From Lentisphaeria bacterium (GTDB lineage Bacteria; Verrucomicrobiota; Lentisphaeria; Victivallales; Victivallaceae): a DNA stretch of 64,000 nucleotides. A model generated the notes under the pieces. The model worked only from the letters and a program-made list of their open reading frames with translations, had not been told where the DNA came from and made no database searches. The stretch spans positions 1,674,001 through 1,738,000 of the forward strand of contig CP091727.1 in the NCBI GenBank assembly GCA_022009855.1. The letters are read 5' to 3'. Shown in pieces: positions 19,384 through 28,386 of the stretch. Within the stretch, counting starts at the first letter, position 1; every line of letters begins with the position of its first letter. A program made the translations under genes and the position numbers.

Positions 19384-19632
19384 TAAAGTTCCGGAAAAAT
19401 TCTGGACAACCCCGGAAGGAGCCGCGCTCTACGATACACTCCACAGCGATGGCTGGAATGCCGTCGACATGCTGAACAGCGTGAAAGAAGCATTCGACAA
19501 AGCCATCGACGAAACACAGGATGCCGAAGTTAAAGCCGAGCTGGAAAAATCCCGAAGCCTGGTTATTCAGAGCAAGAAGGCTTACCTGAAAGCCGCCAAC
19601 CGGCTTCGCCACATTTTCTAAAAACACAATCA

Positions 19633-19652
19633 GGGCGGTCGAAAGACCGCCC
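19633..19652 (+). promoter_or_regulatory. intercistronic GAAA-capped hairpin, second copy
   Basis: GGGCGGTC, loop GAAA, GACCGCCC: eight pairs. It lies 11 bases after the 85-aa gene and ahead of the next ribosome site, as at 14980. Confidence 0.6.
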
Positions 19653-19671
19653 ACAACCAACGGAGTGAAAA

Positions 19672-19838
19672 ATGAAAATCTGCGAAATTTGCAAAAAAAC
19701 AAGGGTCTTCACGGGAATTTGTGGGTAAATCAGTGCGAGATACATCAGAACCCGCCGTCAGTCAAGCAACAATCCGGCATAATCGCTCCCGTTGGTCGCT
19801 TTTATTCCGTTTGCCACTTGACAGCCGCCAGAACCTGA
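19672..19838 (+). CDS. small Cys-rich protein, frameshifted in A7
   Basis: ATG after CGGAG. MKICEICKK opens with a CxxC; the frame as written stops at 18 codons, but shifting in the A7 run (about 19692-19698) gives NKGLHGNLWVNQCEIHQ and about 55 residues to TGA 19838. The C-x2-C ... C-x2-H spacing suits a zinc site. The extension is an inference. Confidence 0.4.
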
Positions 19839-19917
19839 TGTAAATACGGCTTTTGCCGGTTTGGAAGAAAAAAATGTTTTTTTTCATCCAACCCCCTAAT
19901 AAGTATCAAGAAAATCA

Positions 19918-19943
19918 TCCGTCATTTTGCCAGAAATGACGGA
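19918..19943 (+). repeat. perfect inverted repeat upstream of the 83-aa gene
   Basis: TCCGTCATTT, six-base spacer, AAATGACGGA. ATATCCGTCA follows, repeating half of one arm. It could be an operator or a terminator stem; the flanking A+T-rich sequence fits either. Confidence 0.5.
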
Positions 19944-20047
19944 AATATCCGTCACTTTATTTTGACTGTCAGAAAAATTACGCTCAAAATGAGCATATTA
20001 TCCCCATAAATTCTGGTGAAGAGGCAAAAACAATTTCCGAAGACGAA

Positions 20048-20299
20048 GTGTTCAGGGTCGACGAACACGAAAGCGTCTGCTTCGAATGCGCCGAGGCAGA
20101 GGCTTTGAAAGCGAAAGAGGAAAAGCGCGAAATTCAAATCACGCATGGGGAATTCGCGGAAGCCTGGAGCCTCTGCCAATGGTGCGACAGCCTTTTCCCG
20201 GAAAGCGAACTTCAGGAGGAGCACGACCTCGGATACCTCTGCGGACACTGCATTTCCGCCATCAGTTCCCGGGGCGAGGAAGTATGGCTGAAAAATTAA
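20048..20299 (+). CDS. 83-aa Cys-rich (zinc-ribbon) protein
   Basis: GTG start; the frame is open further upstream but has no ATG. Contains ESVCFECAEAEAL, then LCQWCDSLFP and GYLCGHCISAI: three CxxC pairs, the last two spaced like a treble-clef or zinc ribbon. Resembles the C-terminal half of the Cys-rich protein at 15021. Followed by a rho-independent terminator. Function unknown. Confidence 0.6.
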   Translation: MFRVDEHESVCFECAEAEALKAKEEKREIQITHGEFAEAWSLCQWCDSLFPESELQEEHDLGYLCGHCISAISSRGEEVWLKN

Positions 20300-20315
20300 C
20301 CGGGATCTTCCGAAA

Positions 20316-20342
20316 GCCGCCCGCGCACAGGGCGGCCTTTTT
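20316..20342 (+). terminator. rho-independent terminator closing the small-ORF block
   Basis: GCCGCCC, seven-base loop, GGGCGGC followed by CTTTTT. Unlike the two internal hairpins it has a U tract. Confidence 0.75.
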
Positions 20343-20374
20343 CGCATAGTTTGCCCCTTGTCGCGCCGATCAGG

Positions 20375-20861
20375 TTAAGTATGCCTCCAGAATGGACAAT
20401 TGTCAATTTTCCAATAAGATGGATGCAGAAAGTGCGTTTCGATGATATAGTCCGTCATTCTTTCGAATGTTTCCGGGGTGACAGCCCCGGGATAAAGTAA
20501 CATGGAAGCACGGTCAGCGGGAAGCGGATGACAGTTCGTCCAGTCATGATTGGCCCACATCAAGGCATAGCTGAGCCGGTTGGCATTCGGCGCTTTCTGA
20601 AACCCTTCCCGCAAAGCCCGCTCCAGAAACGGGCCATCGTTGTAACAATACCAGTCAAACAAAAAGGCGGAGATTCCACTGCCGGCAGCGGCATCGATTT
20701 TTCGACTCATAACGGCTGGATCCGCCTCGTCCTCATATCCCCACAGCGGCACCTTGGGCTGCTGATGTCCGGGAAAACGCGGCCGGGCAATTTTCATCAA
20801 TTCCCACTCCGTCCAACCTGATCCATGAACCGCTTCATTGCGGGGATCAATATGGTAATTA
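20375..20861 (-). pseudogene. GH99-like (WbsX-type) glycosyl hydrolase fragment
   Basis: NYHIDPRNEAVHGSGWTEWE, VPLWGYEDEADPAV, DAAAGSGISAFLFDWYCYND and LSYALMWANHDWTN are characteristic of the GH99-like domain found in polysaccharide and O-antigen loci. The start is lost at the IS66 right end (20862) and the C-terminus is cut after YWKIDNCPF. About 160 residues remain, so it is a dead remnant. Confidence 0.75.
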
Positions 20862-20936
20862 GGTATGCGCCCAGCGAGCCCCATGGTGAGGAGGAAGAGG
20901 GATTTTTTTGAGTGGGAATTTACCAAAAGATGAATG

Positions 20937-20970
20937 CCGTCGGGCTATGATGACCGCCCGACGGCATTCC
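20937..20970 (-). terminator. IS66 3' hairpin
   Basis: ATGCCGTCGGGC and GCCCGACGGCAT pair around a 10-base loop, as at the 3' end of copy C. It would end transcription of tnpC or shield it. Confidence 0.6.
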
Positions 20971-20980
20971 CCTCTTCATA

Positions 20981-22098
20981 TTGCTCCCACAGTTTAATAC
21001 TTGTAGTTCATCCGGCGTATTTGACAGACTCCTTGTGAAAAAGAGCTTTGATCTTCTCCGGTTGTTTTTGAATGCTTCGCATATGGGATTTTGCATGTTC
21101 TTCAAGCTCTCCATTCCGTTTTGCCGCCGGAGTTTTGGAAAGGGCCGCTTTCAAATCCCGGTTCAGTAATTCGTCGGGATTCAGGTCTGGACTGTAGCTT
21201 GGCAGATAAAAGATTTCAATAAAAGCCTTGTTTTCCGTCAACCACTCTTGCAGAAGTTTGCTGTGATGAACACGTAAGTTATCCAGAATCAGAAAGATCT
21301 TCTTTTGAGAAGAGCGAATCAGCCGTTTCAAGAATCGAATCAATAACTGTGCGGTCATAGTCTCACGATAAAACATAAAACGCATCAATCCGCGATTCGT
21401 GACGGTGCTGATCATATTCAATTTTTCGGGAGCAGCTTTCACATATTGCACCGGAGTTTTTTCCTTTCGGCGCATAGCTTCTCCCCTTTACATCGTCGCT
21501 GCGCAATCCAGTTTCATCTCCCCAGTGAATTTCCGCTTTTTCCTGTCGGGCGCGAGCAGCAATAGCCGGATACTCTTTTTCCAACCAGATGCGAACTCGC
21601 TGATCGTTGCGCTCATACGCCCGCCGAATCGGCTTTTGCGGGGAAAAACCCCACATATTCAAGTAATTGCTAACCGCCTGCAAGCTCAAATCCACAGAAT
21701 ATTTCTGCTTGATCAGAGTTTGTACCGCTTGTCGAGTCCAGAGTGCAAATGGCAATTTCAGCTGATCTGGACAACGATCCGTGATTGCACGACGAATTTC
21801 CCGTTCTTCATGCGGAAGCAATTTTCGGTAAAGCCCCCGCGGTCGCCCTTTGTTGCCGACCTTCAATGCGGCCTGGCCTCCTTTTTTCCAAGCCTTAATC
21901 CATTGGCCGACAGTATAGGCGCTCACTCCGACAAGCGGAGCGATTTCATAACGCTTCAGTCCTTTTTCGAACAGCAAAACCGCTTGCTTTCGACGATCAT
22001 ACAATTCTTTAGAATTGATTTTTCTTGCATCTCGAAGTTCCATACGGGTAATATAGCACGTTCAAAGAGATTCTACAAGTATTTTTGTTTCTTATCTA
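20981..22098 (-). mobile_element. IS630-family element, copy 2 (1118 bp)
   Basis: Same 28-bp ends and TA flanks (20979-20980, 22099-22100) as copy 1. It is inserted into the TA between the two 3' hairpins of IS66 element A; the uninterrupted sequence is preserved in copy C near 57490. Confidence 0.93.
21008..22043 (-). CDS. IS630-family transposase, frameshifted
   Basis: Nearly identical to copy 1, but here the break is an A6 run (copy 3 has A5) just before NSGA/TPVQYVK, near 21455. The upstream G run has four G, as expected. Ends VKYAG instead of VKYAS. Confidence 0.9.
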
Positions 22099-22115
22099 TA
22101 ATAATGAGCCCGAGC

Positions 22116-23602
22116 TCATTGACTACTTTGTTTCGCCCCTGGGATCAGCGAATCAATCTGTCCTGCCGGAGTAGAATTCAAACGCGGTAGAACGTCTTCG
22201 AGCCATTTGCGAAAGCAGATGCCGTTTGCTTTGCATGTTGCAGCGAATGAATACAGGATAGCGAGACGCTGCCCTCCGGCTTCACTGCCGGAAAAGAGGC
22301 AATTCTTTCGGATGATCGCAATTCCCCGGTTGAGCCGTTCGGCCGGATTGTTGTCGATGTTTAACCGGGCATCTTTCAGGAATTTCTTGAGTTCTTCTTC
22401 AATGTTCAACGCATAAGAGACGGCTTGCGCAACCGGAGATGACGGACGTTCCGACTCTTTGAGAGCTCGGCACTGTTCAAAAAAATCCCGGACGAACTTC
22501 TGTGATTGCCGGCGTGCCTCCTTGCGCGCATGAAAGAGAGCGGTATCCGTTCCCTTTTTTCTGCCCGCTCTTTTGCCACACGCTCAATCCGGTACAGGGC
22601 TTGTATCAGTTTCAGCGGAGCCTCTGCTTTCGTATATCCTCTTTCAACAGCTTGCAGAAAACGTCTGCGGACATGAGCCCAGCAACAGGCGACCTCGCAG
22701 TCCAGTTTTTCATAGGCCACGTAAGAGTCTCTGATGATTGTTCCGGAGTAATCTCCGAGCAGACTTTCTGCAACATCCCGGGACCGGGACGGCGAAAAGT
22801 GATAAGCTGTCATCGGCGGACCGACTCCCGTCAATCGGCATCACAAATACGCTTGCTTACACTTCTTTGCTCCCTTGGCCATCAATTTGATGAATGTTTC
22901 GTCCGCATGGAGGATATAGCATTGCATAATCCGGTCGACCATCCGCTCATAAAGGGGCTGCAAAGCGTCTGCCGTACGTTTGTAGAGATCTTCCAGCGTA
23001 GACGGAGCCACCGGAAGTCTCTCGTTGCCGAACATCCGCGCCTGACGTTCCAGGGGGATGGCATTCTCCACTTTATCCGCAACAACTTTGGCAATGAAAG
23101 AGGCGTCATAACGGGTTCTGCCGCTGACTGAATCAAACACATCCCCCGGGGCGGGAGCCGTGACAACACCGCGCAGCGTGTCCGAGGGATCGGCATATTT
23201 GGCGCGTTTGAAATGAATCACATACAGCCCGGTTCGATAAGCGATCCGTTCGCTTTCTTCATAACCGATCAGCACCATTCCCAGACGCTCTTCTTCTGGA
23301 ACATCGATCACGCGTTCTTCCCGCGGCAGGTCACCTGGAATCTCGGAAAGCGCATTCGCTTGACGGACTTTCCGTTCATGTTCGGCTACCGTAGCCGTGG
23401 GGACTTCTTTCGGGGATTCAGGTGACATCTCTTCGGGAAAAAGCGAGGGCGTGTCATCCCGGGGAATATAATGTTCCGTTTTAGAACCGAACAACTGCCG
23501 TCTGAACCACGCCAGCTCATTGCTGAGCTTTTCATTTTCCTCAGCCAGATCTCGGATGGCGTTTCGCGCCTCTGCCAACGTTGTAACTTCCGGTAATACC
23601 AT
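22116..23602 (-). CDS. tnpC: IS66 transposase TnpC (nonsense change and frameshift)
   Basis: About 495 aa when restored. Coiled-coil N-terminus (LAEENEKLSNELAWFRRQLF), then IS66 core: ILHADETFIKLM, RDSYVAYEKL with CCWAHVRRRF, and NIDNNPAERLNRGIAII. A TGA replaces the Trp codon after KQAYL (copy C has TGG), and an A6 run near 22562 (copy C A7) shifts the frame. Confidence 0.88.
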
Positions 23603-23642
23603 AATGAAAATATACCGGAAACTTCCTCAAATTCAAGCTTTG

Positions 23643-23984
23643 TCAAGACTTTTTCGAGTATCTTTTGTAATAACGCTGCGGTTTGATTCCAGATAAAATC
23701 GCCGCAAGTTCTCGACTGGTCAATTCAATCCGTCCATCGGCTGATTGCGGGATATGAAAGCCGCCCTGCTCAAGTCGTTTCATCCAGATCACAAAGCCGC
23801 CGTCCTCCCATTGCAGTAACTTTACCAGTTTTTTATTACGGCTGAAGAAAGCGAACACATGTCCTGATTCCGGATCCTGTTTGATATACTCTTCCACCGT
23901 CCCTGCGAGACCGTCGAACGATTTTCGCATGTTCACCGGAGTCGGACAGTAGTAGATTTTTACCGAACCGCCGAAGCCGAACAT
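23643..23984 (-). CDS. tnpB: IS66 Orf2 accessory protein TnpB
   Basis: 113 aa, KIYYCPTPVNMRKSFDGLAG, FAFFSRNKKLVKLLQWEDGG, FHIPQSADGRIELTSRELAA: typical IS66 TnpB. Overlaps tnpA by 25 nt and precedes tnpC. Required with TnpA for IS66 transposition. Confidence 0.92.
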   Translation of the reverse strand: MFGFGGSVKIYYCPTPVNMRKSFDGLAGTVEEYIKQDPESGHVFAFFSRNKKLVKLLQWEDGGFVIWMKRLEQGGFHIPQSADGRIELTSRELAAILSGIKPQRYYKRYSKKS

Positions 23985-24304
23985 GACCGTGCCTTGAGCA
24001 GATTCAACACTTCGGACAGTGTAGTGCCATCGAAACCTTTTGCCACCGCAATTTCTATGCCGTCAATCAGCAGCCGAATCCCTGAGCTATCACTCGCATT
24101 TGTCTGCAAAGGCTTGATCTCTACCAGCTCCAGCGATTCAGGGGTGCTCGCATCATCCTGGCGTGCCTTTTGCAACACTCGGATCCAGCGGCGTGTACTT
24201 TCGTAAGGAAGTTCTTTCAGTTCGCTGTATTCTTGAATCGTCAAGCCGCTGTCCCAATATTCTGACAGTTGCGCCTCCCAATAATCTCGTCCTTCCCGTC
24301 CCAT
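23960..24304 (-). CDS. tnpA: IS66 Orf1 accessory protein TnpA
   Basis: 114 aa: YWEAQLSEYWDSGLTIQEYS HTH-like N-terminus, then GIRLLIDGIEIAVAKGFDG. Matches tnpA of copies B and C in length and sequence. Confidence 0.9.
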   Translation of the reverse strand: MGREGRDYWEAQLSEYWDSGLTIQEYSELKELPYESTRRWIRVLQKARQDDASTPESLELVEIKPLQTNASDSSGIRLLIDGIEIAVAKGFDGTTLSEVLNLLKARSCSASAVR

Positions 24305-24389
24305 GCCATCCTCCCATTATTCCGGTTTGTGGAAGAACATACCACACTGTCTGACTCAAATCCAGATGGGGGGCTGGCTGGGCGGATAC

Positions 24390-24516
24390 CCAAAAGCTTC
24401 TGCTCCTTGTATTGCAACTAAACAAATATGCGATAGTCCTTCAGATTAGATATTCCGCAGTGGTATTGCGGATCGTCTCTTCGGTTCTATTCGTCCGGAT
24501 CATCTCCTGCGTTATA
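24390..24516. other. intergenic stretch between IS66 A and the SWIM gene
   Basis: Carries a short hairpin TCCGCA...TGCGGA near 24459-24478 that may end the SWIM transcript. No gene seen. Confidence 0.4.
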
Positions 24517-26246
24517 CTACAATTTTGCCTGATCCAGAAGTGCAATGAATTTGCGGCGTTTTTTTTGTCGCTCACGAATGGCAAGACACTCCGCCTGGAA
24601 TTGTTCCGGATGCCCCGCCGCAACCAGATATTGCCGGTAAAGTTTCAATGCGGCGACGCTCTTCTCATAAAATTTATCACCGGCTTCTTTCAAAAATTGT
24701 TCCAGTGGACGCTTGACCAACCGCGCCGAGGCGTCCGGTTGTGTCTTGGAGAGCGCGGATGCAAGACGGAACAGGCTGTCATGGGAACATAAACCGCTTT
24801 CGGCGATTTCCAATGCCCGTCCATATTCTTTTTCGCAAATCAGAATATCGATCCGAGTGGAGCGGCTGGCGATTCCATCCTGATTTTTTTTCAAAATATG
24901 TTTCAACATACGCAAGGGCCTTTTCGAGGAATTCCCCGCCTTGGCGGCTGGAACGGGCGGCGGAACGTAAAAATTGATAGCCACCGGAACAGTTCGGATT
25001 TTCCTCGAAATACCGCCATGCGATTTCCATGGCTTCGGAATACTTTTTTGACATGAACCAATTCCTCGACCAGGCTTTGTCGAATATCGCAACTGTGTGG
25101 GAAATGACGGAACGCCTCACGGAGATAATCCGGAAGTTCCTCCCTGCGATTCAGCCGAATCAACAATTTCCCCAAAGCCAGGACGTGTTCTTCCGTACTC
25201 TGATTATGCTGCAGTATTTCAAGCTCCAGCTCGGAGTCCGAATTGATTCGGGCATATTGCAAAAGTCTTTTTTCAATGATGGCGCGTTGCGTTGAAGTCA
25301 TGCGCTGGTCCTTCATGCCAAGAACCGGCATTTTACGCCAAAGGTGTAACGCCGCAGTGTTCCATGCCTTTTCAATCCGCGCCGGCGCGTCCATAAAATA
25401 CCGCCCGACCTGACTCATTGCGCCCCAGGAGTCCAAGGGTTCCCATTCAATCATATTTTCCGCAACATCGGCGGCCTTGCCCAATCCCTTTTTGACCGCC
25501 TTGAAATAAAATGACAGCATTTCCGAAATCAATCCGGCGCAGGAGTCTTCCGACTGCAAATCCCGTCGGACCGCTTCTTTTATCGCATATTCGGCAAGTT
25601 CCATAACCATTGCCGCGTGGGTCCCGGAAAACATCCGCTCCATCGTATCGGTCAGTTGTTTCAGCTCCTGACGGAGACGCTCCTCATCCTGTTCGATCTT
25701 ATATTGTTCGTCATAGTCGTAACAATCCTCGTAATCGCATTCCTCCGCAAGCCCCAGCAGCCGGTCGATTTTCAGTGTAAGTTCCTTTTGCAACGCTTCG
25801 GAAGCCGCCGGCAGATAGCTCATCCGAAAATATTCCAGCAAATCCGGATACTGCTTTGACGCGCCGTTCAAAAGGGCGACCAATTCTTCGCGGCTGCGCT
25901 CCCGCAGAAACTTAGCGAGCTTGAAATCCGGCTGTTTCCTAGATGGCGCGGGTGTCTCGAAACCATTGATAAAAGCCAGTCCCAATGCGACCAGATGCTT
26001 GCAGAATTCTCCATCGTCCCCGAGTGGACAACTGCATTCGCCGAAAAGACTATCCGCGTCAATATCGCATTCGATGGAACAATGATACAGGCGGCTTCCC
26101 CGAACGCTTCCCTCAATGCGGTTGCCGTGAACTTCCAGTTTTTTTACGTACCCGGATTTGAAATAATCCAATCCACGACCGAAATAAGTGCTTCCGGCTT
26201 CTTCACGCAAGGTCTTTCGGGTTATAATTTGTTTAAGGTCGCTCAT
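24517..26246 (-). CDS. SWIM zinc-finger protein with TPR-like C-terminus (two frameshifts)
   Basis: About 576 aa. The SWIM motif is GECSCPLGDDGEFCKHLVAL (C-x-C-xn-C-x-H) around residue 71. Upstream TYFGRGLDYFKSGYVKKLEV is the usual lead-in. The rest is helical repeats (KRLLQYARINSDSELELE, EYGRALEIAESGLCSHD, KLYRQYLVAAGHPEQF). Frames change at an A6 run near 25050 and an A8 run near 24890. SWIM domains bind DNA or proteins; the bacterial family has no settled function. The gene lies exactly where tnpC begins in other IS66 copies. Confidence 0.8.
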
Positions 26247-26315
26247 GGGGTGTCTCTCCGTATCATGCAGTGTGAAAAGGGGTATTCATAAAATATACCG
26301 GAAACTTCCTCAAAA

Positions 26316-26668
26316 TCAAGCACTGTTAAGACTTTTTGAGTATCTTTTGTAATAACGCTGCGGTTTGATTTCAGATAAAATCGCCGCAAGTTCTCGACTG
26401 GTCAATTCAATCCGTCCATCGGCTGATTGCGGGATATGAAAGCCGCCTTGTTCCAGTCGTTTCATCCAGATCACAAAGCCGCCGTCCTCCCATTGCAGTA
26501 ACTTTACCAGTTTTTTTATTACGGCTGAAGAAAGCGAACACATGTCCTGATTCCGGATCCTGTTTGATATACTCTTCCACCGCCCCTGCGGAGACCGTCG
26601 AACGATTTTCGCAGGTTTATCGGAGTTGGGCAGTAGTAGATCTTTACCGAGCCGCTGATGCCGAACAT
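26316..26668 (-). CDS. tnpB: IS66 TnpB, element B (two frameshifts)
   Basis: Same protein as the other copies, but an extra T (near 26517) and an extra G (near 26588) break the frame before NKKLVKLLQWEDGG. Confidence 0.8.
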
Positions 26669-26988
26669 GACTGCCTCTTGAGCAGATTCAACACTTCGGA
26701 CAGCGTAGTGCCGTCAAAACCTTTCTCGATTGCGATTTCTATGCCGTCAACTACCAGCCGAATCCCTGAGCCATCCCTCGCTTTTGTCTGCAAAGGATTG
26801 ACCTCGACCAACTCCAGCGCTGCCGAGTCGTTCGCTCCATCCTGGCGTGCCTTTTGCAACACTCGGATCCAGCGGCGTACACTTTCGTAAGGAAGTTCTT
26901 TCAACTCGCTGTACTCCTGAATCGTCAAACCGCTCTCCCAATATTCTGACAGTTGCGCCTCCCAATAATCTCGTCCTTCGCGTCCCAT
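26644..26988 (-). CDS. tnpA: IS66 TnpA, element B
   Basis: Intact 114 aa starting MGREGRDYWEAQLSEYW with a GGAGG ribosome site. About 85-90 percent like copy A; more diverged than copies A and C are from each other. Confidence 0.9.
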   Translation of the reverse strand: MGREGRDYWEAQLSEYWESGLTIQEYSELKELPYESVRRWIRVLQKARQDGANDSAALELVEVNPLQTKARDGSGIRLVVDGIEIAIEKGFDGTTLSEVLNLLKRQSCSASAAR

Positions 26989-27071
26989 GCCGTCCTCCTG
27001 TCGTTCGGGGTTGCGCAAGAACATAGCACGCTGGTCGTCTCAAATCTAGATGGGGCTCACTGGGCGCTTAC

Positions 27072-27323
27072 GTGATATTCGATGTAGCCGAGAGCAAAAC
27101 CTTCCCGATCGACAATGCAGTCGGCCTTCCCGGGAATTCCGAACGAAAGATTGTCATATCGTGATGAAGCCACACCCCGCTGCAGCGAGACTTCCGGAGC
27201 ACGCTCGTCCGACCGGGATGCTGGATGGAGGAAAATTGTAAGTAAGATGACAAGCGGAAACAGCAGAAAAATGCACGATCCTGATCGGTAAAAATACCGT
27301 CTTCCACCATTCTGGTATCCCAT
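27072..27323 (-). pseudogene. DNA/RNA non-specific endonuclease, 5' fragment cut by IS66 B
   Basis: 84 residues: Arg-rich start, a membrane segment (CIFLLFPLVILLTIF), then YDNLSFGIPGK and GFALGYIEYH, which is the start of the NucA-type nuclease domain (GYxVxYxxxxxQPxWV). The catalytic DRGH region is missing. ATG 27323 follows GGGAGC. Assignment rests on a short match. Confidence 0.5.
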
Positions 27324-27716
27324 TTTTGCTCCCGTTTCGACTGATTGCCTTTTTACGGCATATCTTACATCGGGAGCTGTGACATCTTATGTCACTGCAA
27401 TGGATTTCATCAAAAAGAGCGGCTCCACCTGCCATGCTCTGAAAGGTTCGCCAGAACCCGCACAATCACAGCAAGCAGAGCCGCAAACGGTCTGCTTACG
27501 TAATTGTGCGTATTAATCAAAACTGGCGATTTATCAGAGTACGCGATGCCGGAGAAACAACCCGGCACTATGTAAAAATTAAAATCAGTCTTTGGTTATT
27601 TATTGATTTGAATCTGCCTCCATATCCTCTTTTGAGTTCAAAATACCAAGCACACATTGTAAACTATCACGTTTTTCTGTGAATGCAAGACCTTTTTTGC
27701 TCTTTGTTGCCATAGC
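27324..27716. other. structured region without a gene
   Basis: Contains a long imperfect stem, CGCACAAT (27460-27467) with ATTGTGCG (27503-27510) and inner AAGCAGA/TCTGCTT, and a second stem GCCGG/CCGGC at 27548-27566. No supported ORF. It lies between a truncated nuclease gene and an intron tail, so it may be the remains of a deleted intron body or another element end. Confidence 0.45.
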
Positions 27717-27790
27717 GAGCCGTGTGCAATGAAAGTTGCTCGCACGGTTCTGAGAGCACTTGGGGGAAAAGTGTCAGCCCTACTGACAAC
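27717..27790 (+). ncRNA. group II intron remnant: domain V and VI
   Basis: The 34 bases at 27717-27750 match the group II domain V pattern: GAGCCGTG start with the catalytic AGC, a GAAA tetraloop region, a two-base bulge and CACGGTTC end. The following CACTT...AAGTG stem and CCCTACTGACAAC look like domain VI and the 3' splice site. No reverse transcriptase gene remains. The 3' exon is the capsid gene. The exact end is uncertain by a few bases. Confidence 0.7.
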
Positions 27791-28347
27791 TCGTCCTCAT
27801 TTGACTCTATGCCTGACGCGCAAAATGATCATCAACGATGATCTGGGCGCATTCATGAAAGTGCCGACGGCAATGGGCAACCGGGCGGCGCGACTGATCG
27901 ATCAGCTGTTTTCAGCCGGCTTCTCTCGAACCCGGCGCAGGCGGACGGCAAGGCGCTGTTCAGCACGAATCACAAAACCTGCTCTCGGGCGCAAGTTCGG
28001 CGCTGAGTTCCGATTCGCTCAAGAAGGCGATCCAGCTCTTCCTGGATCAGGTGGATGCCGACGGTCAGCCGATCTCGGTGGAACCGAAATATCTGCTGGT
28101 TCCGACTACACTCAAGCATCTCGTGATCGAACTGACGCAGGGGGCGACCCTCATCATGAGCGGCACGGACAACGCGGTTCGTCCGGCGCTGAATGTGCTT
28201 TCCGATGAAAATCTGCAGGTGATCAGTTCGCCGTATCTCGGCAACAGCGCCTACGAGGGATCCAGCCAGACCGGATGGTATCTCTTCGGCGACCCGAAAA
28301 CGGTCGATACCTGGGAGATCGGCTTCCTGAAAGGGAAGCGCACGCCG
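27791..28347 (+). pseudogene. Mu-like phage major capsid protein (gpT family) fragment
   Basis: TRKMIINDDLGAFMKVP, MGNRAARLIDQLF, ADGKALFSTNHK, SALSSDSLKKAIQLFLDQ, PKYLLVPTTLKHLVIELTQG and TVDTWEIGFLKGKRTPT are typical of the Mu gpT family. The 5' part is lost at the intron, there are frameshifts near 27910 and 27975, and the C-terminus is lost at about 28347 where chromosomal sequence begins. A capsid remnant of a degraded prophage. Confidence 0.75.
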
Positions 28348-28386
28348 ACTGGAGCACTGCTGAAATCAAACGGCTACCCGGTCACC

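Larger units (their letters stand above)
18402..19621 (+). pseudogene. 85-aa helical protein split by IS5-type copy 3
   Basis: ATG after CGGAGG; MKKRQQT is joined after removal of the IS and one TAA to KVPEKFWTTPEGAALYDTL, with VDMLNSVKEAFDKAID and a C-terminal SKKAYLKAANRLRHIF. Mostly amphipathic helix. It shares its leader and following hairpin type with the 79-aa gene at 14734, so both belong to one module. Confidence 0.6.
20862..24389 (-). mobile_element. IS66-family element A, with IS630 copy 2 nested in its 3' end
   Basis: Left end GTATCCGCCCAGCCAGCCCC at 24389, right end GTATGCGCCCAGCGAGCCCC at 20862; genes tnpA, tnpB and tnpC lie between. The 8 bp next to the two ends (CCAAAAGC and GGTAATTA on the plus strand) do not match, so there is no target duplication; the ends were probably brought together by recombination between copies. 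Near the right end are the paired hairpins found in copies C and D. Confidence 0.85.
26290..27071 (-). mobile_element. IS66-family element B, 5' half only
   Basis: Left end GTAAGCGCCCAGTGAGCCCC at 27071, then tnpA and tnpB; similarity to copies A and C stops at GGTATATTTT, the base before the tnpC start region, where the SWIM gene segment begins. No right end is seen. Confidence 0.85.
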
